This document shows, in pieces, positions 57,515-64,000 of a stretch of DNA of 64,000 nucleotides. Position 1 is the stretch's first letter; each line of letters starts with the position of its first letter. The position numbers and the translations under genes are program-made. Source of the stretch: Budorcas taxicolor (taxonomy: Eukaryota > Chordata > Mammalia > Artiodactyla > Bovidae); contig NC_068910.1 in the NCBI RefSeq assembly GCF_023091745.1, forward strand, positions 90,586,170 to 90,650,169, written 5' to 3'. Below the pieces are notes generated by a model. That model was given only the letters and a program-made list of their open reading frames with translations, was not told the origin of the DNA and searched no databases.

Positions 57515-57870
57515 CTTTTTTAATTTTAATTTATCTTAATTGGAGGCTAATTGCTTTACAATATTGTAGTGGTTTTTGCCATGCATTCACATGAATCAGC
57601 CATGGGTGTACATGTGTTCCCTTCCTGTACCCCCTTCCCACCTCCCGCCCCATCCCATCCCTCAGGGTCATCCCAGTGCACCAGCCCTGAGCACCCTGTC
57701 TCATGCATCAAACCTGGACTGGCTATCTCTTTCATATGATAATATGCATGTTTCAATGCTATTCTCTCAAATCATCCCACCCTTGCCTTCTCCCACAGAG
57801 TCCAAAAATCTGTTCTTTACATTTGTGTTTCTTTTGCTGTCTCGCATATAGGGTCATCATTACCATCTTT
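57515..57870 (-). mobile_element. L1 LINE 3'UTR, start of a large minus-strand L1
   Basis: Poly-T start, then the bovine L1 3'UTR in antisense. It is separated from the ORF2 end at 58025 only by a Bov-A SINE. A pyrimidine-rich block ('cccttcccacctcccgcccc') is the complement of the G-rich 3'UTR motif. Confidence 0.9.
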
Positions 57871-57880
57871 CTAAATTCCA

Positions 57881-58014
57881 TGCTGCTGCTACTGCTAAGT
57901 TGCTTCAGTAGTGTCTGACTCTGTGCGAGCCCAGAGACGGCAGCCCACCAGGCTCCCCCATCCATGTGATTTTCCAGGCAAGGGTACTGGAGTGGGGTGC
58001 CATTGCCTTCTCTG
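57881..58014 (-). mobile_element. Bov-A monomer SINE within the L1 3' end
   Basis: Starts with CTG repeats (AGC tail complement), single Bov-A unit, ends 'ggggtgccattgccttctct'. Target duplication CTAAATTCCA at 57871-57880 and 58015-58024; the L1 reads continuously across one copy of it. Confidence 0.95.
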
Positions 58015-58673
58015 CTAAATTCCACATATAGGTGTTAATATACTGTATTGGTGTTTTTCTTTCTGACTTACTTCACTCTGTATGATAGTCTCCAGTTTCA
58101 TCCACCTTATCAGAGCTGATTCAAATGCATTCCTTTTAATAGCTGAGTAATATTCTGTTGTATATATATACCACAGCTTTTTTATCCATTCATCTGCTGA
58201 TGGAAATCTAGGTTGCTTCCATATCCTAGCTATTGTAAACAGTGCTGTGATGAATATTGGGGTACACGTGTCTCTTTCAATTCTGGTTTCCTCAGTGTGT
58301 CTGCCTAGCAGTGGGATTGCTGGGTTGTATGGCAGTTCTATTTCCAGTTTTTAAAGGAATTTCCACACTGTTCTCCACAGTGGCTATCCTAGTTTGCATT
58401 GCCACCAACAGTGTAAGAAGGTTCCTTTTTCTCTGCACCCTCTCCAGCATTTATTGTTTGTAGACTTTTTAATGGCAGCCATTCTGACCAGTGTGAGATG
58501 GTATCTTATTGTGGTTTTGATTTGCATTTCTCTGATAATGAGTGATGTTGAGCATCTTTTCATGTGTTTGTTAGCCATCTGTATGTCTTCTTTGTAGACA
58601 TGTCTGTTTAGTTCTTTGGCCCATTTTTTGACAGGTCATTTATTTTTCTGGACTTGAGCATATGTTTGTATTT

Positions 58674-59276
58674 TTAATAGTTTTTTTTTTTTTTTTTTCC
58701 CCTGTAGTTGACATCTAATCTTACCGCATTGTGATCAGAGAAGATGCTTGGAATGATTTCAATTATTTTGAATTTACCAAGGCTAGATTTATGGCCCAGG
58801 ATGTGATTTATTCTGGAGAAGCTTCCGTGTGCACTTGAGAAAAAGGTGAAATTCATTGTTTTAGGGTGAAATGTCCTATAGATATCAATTAGGTCTAACT
58901 GGTCCACTGTGTCTTTTAAAGTTTGTGTTTCCTTGCTAATTTTCTGTTTAGTTGATCTTTCCATAGGTGTGAGTGGAGTATTAAAGTCTCTCTCTATTAT
59001 TGTGTTACTGTTCATTTCCCGTTTCATACTTGCTAGCATTTGTCCTACATATTGAGGTGCTCCTATGTTGGGTGCATATGTATTTATAATTGTTTTATCT
59101 TCTTCTTGGATCGATCCTTTGATCATTATGTAGTGCCCTTCTTTGTCTCTTTTCATGACCTTTATTTCAAAGTCTATTTTATCTGATAAGAGTATTGCTA
59201 CTCCTGCTTTCTTTTGGTCTCTATTTGCATGAAATATCTTTTTCCAGCCCTTCACTTTCAGTCTGCATATGTCCAT
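58674..59276 (-). pseudogene. L1 ORF2p endonuclease fragment
   Basis: A 200-codon open frame with 'RLKVKGWKKIFHANRDQ', 'KAGVAILLSDKIDF', 'IINTYAPN', 'RDFNTPLTPMERS', 'SRINHILGHK' and 'IPSIFSDHNAVRLDV'. Upstream codons to about 59400 continue the endonuclease N-terminus ('LAEWIQKQDPY') in a broken frame. Two conserved positions are altered: the G of the usual GDFN motif is E-R-DFN here, and the D of the usual (R/K)IDHI motif is N. The frame ends in a poly-lysine-like A-run (58679-58699) just before the deletion. Confidence 0.88.
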
Positions 59277-59471
59277 TGTATTGAGGTGGGTCTCTTGTAG
59301 ACAACATATATAGGGGTCTTGTTTTTGTATCCATTCAGCCAGTCCTTATCTTTTGGTTGAGGCATTCAACCTATTTACATTTAAGGTAATTATTGATAAG
59401 TATGATCCTGTTGCCCTTTACTTTGTTGTTTTGGGTTTGAGTTTATAAACCTTTTCTGTGTTTCCTGTCTA

Positions 59472-60391
59472 GAGAGGATCCTTAAGCATTTGTTGAAGAA
59501 CTGGTTTGGTGGTGCTGAATTCTCTCAGCTTTTGCTTGTCTATAAAGCTTTTGATTTCTCCTTCATATTTGAATGAGATCCTTGCTGGGTACAGTAATCT
59601 GGGTTGTATGTTTTTCTCTTTCATCACTTAGTATGTCCTGCTATTCCCTTCTGGCCTGAAGAGTTTCTGTTGAAAGATCAGCTGTTATCCTTATGGGGAT
59701 CCCCTTGTGTGTTATTTGTTGTTTCTCACTTGCTGCTTTTAATATTTGTTCTTTGTGTTTGATCTCCATTAATTTGATTAATATGTGCTTCGGGCTGTTT
59801 TGCCTTGGGTTTATCCTGTTTGGGACTCTCTGGGTTTTGGACTTGGGTGGCTATTTCTTTCCCCATTTTAGGGACGTTTTCAACTATTATCTCCTTAAGC
59901 ATTTTCTCATGGCCTTTCTTTTTGTCTTCTTCATCTGGGACCCCTATGATTCAATCTTGGGGCATTTGACAGTGTCCCAGAGGTCTCTGAGGTTGTCCTC
60001 ATTTCTTTTAATTCTTTTTTCTTTTCTCATCTCTGCTTCATTTATTTCCACCATTCTATCTTCCACCTCATTATTCCTATCTACTTGCCTCAGTTATTTT
60101 ACTGTTGGTTCCCTCCAGAGTGCTTTTGATCTCAGTTATTGCATTGTTCATTATTGATTGACTCATTTTATTTCCTCTAGGTCCTTGTTAAACATTTCTT
60201 GCATCTTCTCAATCCTTGTCTCCAGAGTGTATATCTGTAACTCCATTATGTTTTTTAAGATTTTGGATCATTTTTACTATCATTATTCTGAATTCTTTCT
60301 CAGGTAGACTCCCTGTCTCCTCTTCTTTTGATTGGTTTGGTGGGCATTTATCATGTTCCTTTGCCTGCTGAATATTTCTCTGCTTTTTCAC
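59472..60391 (-). pseudogene. L1 ORF1p (RNA-binding chaperone), broken
   Basis: Starts at 60391 with MKKQRNIQQAKEHDK and keeps 'EKEFRIMIVKMIQNL'. Frameshifts and stops follow. Near the C-terminus 'ITADLSTETLQARRE' (about 59690-59645) and 'LREFSTTKPVLQQMLKDPL' precede a stop at about 59472, matching the L1 ORF1p C-terminal domain. The length of ~305 codons is as expected for a mammalian ORF1p. In active L1 this protein coats the L1 RNA as a trimer; this copy is dead. Confidence 0.8.
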
Positions 60392-60870
60392 CTTGTTTAG
60401 ATTGCTGTGTTTGGGGTGGCCTTTCTGTATGCTGGTAGTTTGTGGTTCCTCTTTATTGTGGAGGTTCCTCCCTGTGTTTGGGGTTGGATGAGTGGCTTGT
60501 TAAGGTTTCCTGGTTAGGGAAGCTTGCAACAGTGTTCTGGTGGGTGGAGCTGGATCTCCTCTCTCTGGAGTGCAATGAGGTGTCCAGTAGTGAGTTTTGA
60601 GGTGTCTATGCATTTGGTGTGACGTTTGGCCACCTGTATTTTAAGGCTCAGCGTTATGTTCCTGCATTGTTGGAGAATTAGCTTGGTATGTCTTGCTCTG
60701 ATGAGCTCTTTTCAATTAATGTTCCCTGGAGTCAGGAGTTTTCTGGTGTTCTCAAGTATTGGATTAAGTCTCTTGCCTCTGGCTTTCAGTCTTATTCTTA
60801 CAGTAGTCTCAAAACTTCTCCATCCATACAGCACCAATGATAAAACATATAGGTTAATGGTGAAAAGATT

Positions 60871-61308
60871 CTCCACAATGAGGGACACCCAGAGAGATTC
60901 ACAGAGTTACATGGAGAAAAGAAGACAGAGGAGGGAGATAGAGGTAAGCAAGAGGAGAAGAGGGGGAATTAAAAGGGGAGAGAGCAATCTAGCTAGTAAT
61001 CAATTCACTATGTGCTCTCCACAGTCTGGAACACTCAGAGAGGTTCCAGGAGTTCCATAGAGAAGAGAAAAGGGAGGAAGGAGATAGAGGTGACCAGGAG
61101 GAGAGGAGGGGGAGTCAAAAGGAGAGAGACAGATCTAGCCAGTAATCAGTTCCCTAAGTGTTCTCCACAGCCCAGACCACCCAAAAAGATTCACAGAGTT
61201 GGGTAGAGAAGAGAAAGGGGAGGGAGGAAATAGAGGTGACCTGGGGGAGAAAAGGAGAGTCAAAAGGGTGAGAGACCAATCAAGCTAGTAGTCATACTCC
61301 TAAGTAAA
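60871..61308 (-). repeat. Three 146-bp tandem units in L1 5'UTR
   Basis: Units begin with 'ctccaca' at 60871, 61017 and 61163, exactly 146 bp apart. Each contains 'agagagattcacagagtt'-like wording, 'gagatagaggt', 'agaggaggagaggagggg'-like purine tract, 'gagagacagatctagcc'-like segment and 'agtaatcaattc'. Unit 3 fades near 61308. Confidence 0.85.
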
Positions 61309-62548
61309 AATGAGTACTGAAGATTGGATTCTTAAAGGTACAAAATTGATAACAAAAACCAAAAAGCAAAGATTAAAAATCTAGAGTAGAGGTTAGACTC
61401 TCAAAAATACAACATTAAAAAAATCCCCAAAATTATAAAAATATATTTGAAATTTGCTTTAAAAATAGATCTTTTTTTGCAAGTAATAGGAGGTTATCAA
61501 AATGAAAATTTAAAGGAGTAATAAAGAACTTAAAAATAAAAAAATTTTACATTACAAAATGATAAAGTAATATTTATCTAGGAATATCTCTGGAGCTGTT
61601 AGGGCAGTGTGGGGTCAGTTCAGTTTCAGATAGTTCCTTGTTCCAGCTTACACTTCTTCTCAAGGTCTATAGGCCCCTTCCAATGTAGTGAGTGCTAACT
61701 ACAGGGTTTTAATCTGTTGTACCTGTCACTTCCAGAGCCTTTCCCTCTTCATTGTTTATTTTGGCTTCCTCTGTTTGCAAGTCTCTTCAGCCTAATTTCT
61801 TCCCTGACACAAGGGGGTGAAGGTGATCACTTATTTAGGCTCACTTACTCAGTTGTGCTGTGGGGAGGGAGGAACACTGCAAACAAATATCACTTACATG
61901 TGTGGGGAGTGCTCACGGTGTCTGGGCCACACTGGCTTTGCCCCCGCTCACGGCATGTGTGCTTTCCTGGTCTACACTGCTCAGACTTCAGGTTGCTCTG
62001 CAGGGGAACTGTCTAAAGTAGGCCCTAGGTTGTGTGCACTTCCCAGGTCTAAACCACTCAGGTTCAGTTTCTTGGGTACTCTACCAAGGCACAGACTCTG
62101 TTGGGCCTCCATTTTGTGCCCTTCCCAGGTCCATACAGCTCAGGTGACCAGGTGCTTGGTGAGCACACTCTCCCAGCTGGGTGATGCGTCTTATTACCTT
62201 TGCGATCCCAGCCCCTCAGTTTCCTGGGTGCACCACAAGAACACCATCTCAGGTGGGCTGTGTGTTTCCTCTGGGGAGCTGATCTCTGACTGCAACCCTC
62301 CTGGAGGATGTCAACCATCCAGAATTACAGGAAGACTTTGTTAGCAAATGGGAGCCTGTGCACAGTTTGGTGGAGAATGCCATCTCTGGGGCCAAGGTTG
62401 TGCCTTCTGGCTCTGGCTGTTGCCCACCTGTCTCTCTGCCTCCAGCAGGGGGAGGGTCTGGTCCACAGCCGGCTAGCTCTCCTCTGGTATTCGCCTAATC
62501 CTTTGTTCTGTGATTGGGCCAGCCTGTGCCTCAGAGCTTTTAGCAGAA

Positions 62549-62550
<2 letters not shown>

Positions 62551-62616
<66 letters not shown>
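62551..62616 (+). repeat. (CT)n microsatellite
   Basis: About 32 TC units within the L1 5'UTR; they produce the artificial Ser-Leu runs in both plus frames. Confidence 0.97.
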
Positions 62617-62619
<3 letters not shown>

Positions 62620-62856
62620 TCTCTGGCTATCCCACAGTTTGGGTTGTTATCTCATGTTAACTTCCTCAGATTGTCCTTGGGGCATTCAGGTCTGTTCCCC
62701 CCCCTGTACCTACAGCCTGCACCTCCTTGTTCAGCCCCTGCTCACTGCTGGCAGACCTGAGTGTCCGGGCTACCTCTCCACTGTGAGTCATGGCTAGGTG
62801 CATAATCCGTGGGTTCATTTTTCTTTTCTTCTCCTGATTATGTTGCCCTCCGACAT

Positions 62857-63109
62857 TCCAAAACAGAAACAGATTCACAGACAGACTTGTGGTTTCCTGA
62901 GCGGGACAGAGGAAGATTGGGAATTTGGGATTAATGGATGCAAGCTATTATATACAGAATGGGTGCACAATAAGGTCCCATTGTATAGCACAAGAACTAT
63001 ATTCAATATCCTGTGATAAACCATAATGAAAAAGAATGTGAAAGAAAGAAATGTGTAATTGAATAACTTTTTTATGAGCAGAAATGAACAACAACACAGT
63101 AAATCAACT
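62857..63109 (+). mobile_element. Older L1 3' end, left part
   Basis: 'aacagaaacagattcacaga', 'gacttgtggtttcctgag', 'ggatgcaagctattatatac', 'actatattcaatatcctgtg', 'gataaaccataatgaaaaag', 'cacagtaaatcaact'. This is the older cetartiodactyl L1 3' end. Interrupted by a Bov-tA at 63110. Confidence 0.85.
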
Positions 63110-63313
63110 ATGTTACTTGCTCAGTCATGTCTGACTCTTTGCAAGACCATGGGCTGTAGCCTGTCAGGCTCCTCTGTCCATAGAATTCTCTAGCCAAGAA
63201 TGCTGCAGTGGGTAGTCATTCCCTTCTGCAGGGGATCTTCCCAACCCAAGGACTGAACCCAGGGCTCCTGTATTGCAAGCAGATTCTTTACAATCTGAGT
63301 CACCAGGCTTTCC
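63110..63313 (-). mobile_element. Bov-tA SINE inside older L1 end
   Basis: Minus-strand Bov-tA from 'ttgctcagtcatgtctgact' to 'gtcaccaggctttcc'. AAATCAACT flanks it at 63101-63109 and 63314-63322. Confidence 0.93.
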
Positions 63314-63365
63314 AAATCAACTGTTCTTCAATAAAAAGTTAAAAAAAAAAAGAAGAAGAAGAAGC
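63314..63365 (+). mobile_element. Older L1 3' end, right part and tail
   Basis: 'aaatcaactgttcttcaata' followed by an A-rich tail grading into (AAG)n. It completes the L1 end left at 63109. Confidence 0.85.
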
Positions 63366-63401
63366 AGCAGTAAGAGAAAAGGAGGAAGCAGCAAACTCCA
63401 A

Positions 63402-64000
63402 GTTCAGTTCAGCTCAGTCATTCAGTCATGTCCAAATCTTTGCGACCCCATGAACCTCAGCACAGGGGACTTCCTGTCCATCACCAACTCCCAGAGTCCA
63501 CCCAAACCCATGTCCATCAAGTTAGTGATGCCATCACACCATCTCATTCTCTGTCATCCCCTTCTCCTCCTGCCCTCAATCTTTTCCAGCAACAGGGTCT
63601 TTTCAGATGAGTCAGCTCTTTGCATGAGGTGGCCAAAGTATTGGAGTTTCAGCGTCAGCATCATTCGTTCCAATGAACACCCAGGACTGATCTCTTTTAG
63701 GATGGGCTGATTGGATTTCCTTGCAGTCCAAGGGACTCATAAGAGTCTTCTCCAACACCACAGTTCAAAAGCATCAATACTTGGGCACTCAGCTTTCTTT
63801 ATAGTCCAACTCTCACATCCATACATGACCACTGGAAAAACCATAGCCTTGACTAGACGGACCTTTGTTGGCAAAGTAATGTCTCTGCTTTTTAGTATGT
63901 TATCTAGGTTGGTCTTAACTTTCCTTCCAAGGAGTAAGCGTCTTTTAATTTCATGGCTGCAATTACCATCTGCAGTGACTTTGGAGCCCAGAAAAATAGT
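63402..64000 (-). mobile_element. BovB LINE, continues beyond window
   Basis: Begins with TTCAG tail repeats at 63402 and runs antisense through the RT C-terminus ('ggccaaagtattggagtttc', 'ctctcaagagtcttctcc'-like, 'catccatacatgaccactgg') to the KIT-ADGNC region at 64000. The 5' end is outside the window. CpG retention is moderate. Confidence 0.93.

Larger units (their letters stand above)
58025..62856 (-). mobile_element. L1 LINE with ORF1, partial ORF2 and long 5'UTR
   Basis: On the minus strand from the 5' end: 5'UTR (about 62856-60392) with a CT microsatellite and three 146-bp tandem units; ORF1 (60391-59472, broken); ORF2 endonuclease region (59440-58662); an internal deletion; then the ORF2 C-terminus (58657-58025). 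The 3'UTR continues at 57870-57515. At the right it abuts an older plus-strand L1 end at 62857. I could not find a target duplication. Confidence 0.88.

Noticed and set aside
62308..62760. 150-codon ORF with a long Ser-Leu repeat
   Set aside because: It is the (CT)n microsatellite read in frame, within the antisense L1 5'UTR.
1..64000. A novel operon-like or defence system
   Set aside because: No clustered non-transposon ORFs, no prokaryotic signals; the sequence is typical ruminant intergenic DNA.

Overview
The window reads as intergenic or deep intronic DNA from a ruminant, almost certainly a bovid such as cattle, bison, buffalo, sheep or goat. The evidence is dense BovB (RTE-type) LINEs, Bov-tA and Bov-A/Bov-A2 SINEs, L1 copies with the bovine-type 3' end, CHR-type cetartiodactyl SINEs, and older mammalian L2, MIR, L1M and MaLR remnants. 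I found no host protein-coding gene, no rRNA or functional tRNA gene, no CRISPR array, and no bacterial, plasmid or phage feature. Every long open reading frame I can explain is a piece of a retrotransposon; the rest look like chance ORFs in AT-rich DNA.

Layout. 1-410 is the 3' end of an L1 entering from outside the window. 3-9 kb holds Bov-tA SINEs and two minus-strand BovB copies (5117-6724, with a 9-bp target duplication, and 7862-8597). 9.6-13.9 kb is mostly single-copy, with an L1 3'UTR and a MIR. 14.0-16.3 kb is an old minus-strand BovB carrying a younger BovB tail inside it. 16.3-17.3 kb is an old L1 3' end. 21.2-22.0 kb holds two head-to-tail Bov-A arrays. 22.1-23.3 kb is a BovB whose 5'UTR segment is inverted. 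26.3-26.9 kb is a MaLR LTR. 27.7-29.05 kb is a BovB inserted into a CHR SINE. 33.5-36.25 kb is a young L1 with a 5' inversion and a perfect 16-bp target duplication, inserted in an L2-like remnant. 47.0-48.5 kb is a BovB mosaic containing an inverted segment and two SINEs. 49.5-52.1 kb is a BovB that retains its GC-rich 5'UTR but lacks the endonuclease region. 52.7-53.6 kb is a head-to-head BovB pair. 57.5-62.86 kb is a minus-strand L1 with ORF1, part of ORF2 and a long 5'UTR carrying three 146-bp tandem units. The window ends inside another BovB (63402 onward).

The parts relate by parasitism and insertion order, not as a pathway. BovB and L1 encode (or once encoded) endonuclease and reverse transcriptase. 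Bov-tA has a tRNA-like Pol III promoter fused to Bov-A, which is related to BovB sequence, and is thought to use BovB machinery. The most informative signals are junctions: target duplications, 5' inversions, nested insertions and fold-back copies. I see no convincing new biological system; the findings concern retrotransposition and template-switch scars. Element boundaries and family names come from reading and memory, so ends may be off by several bases.
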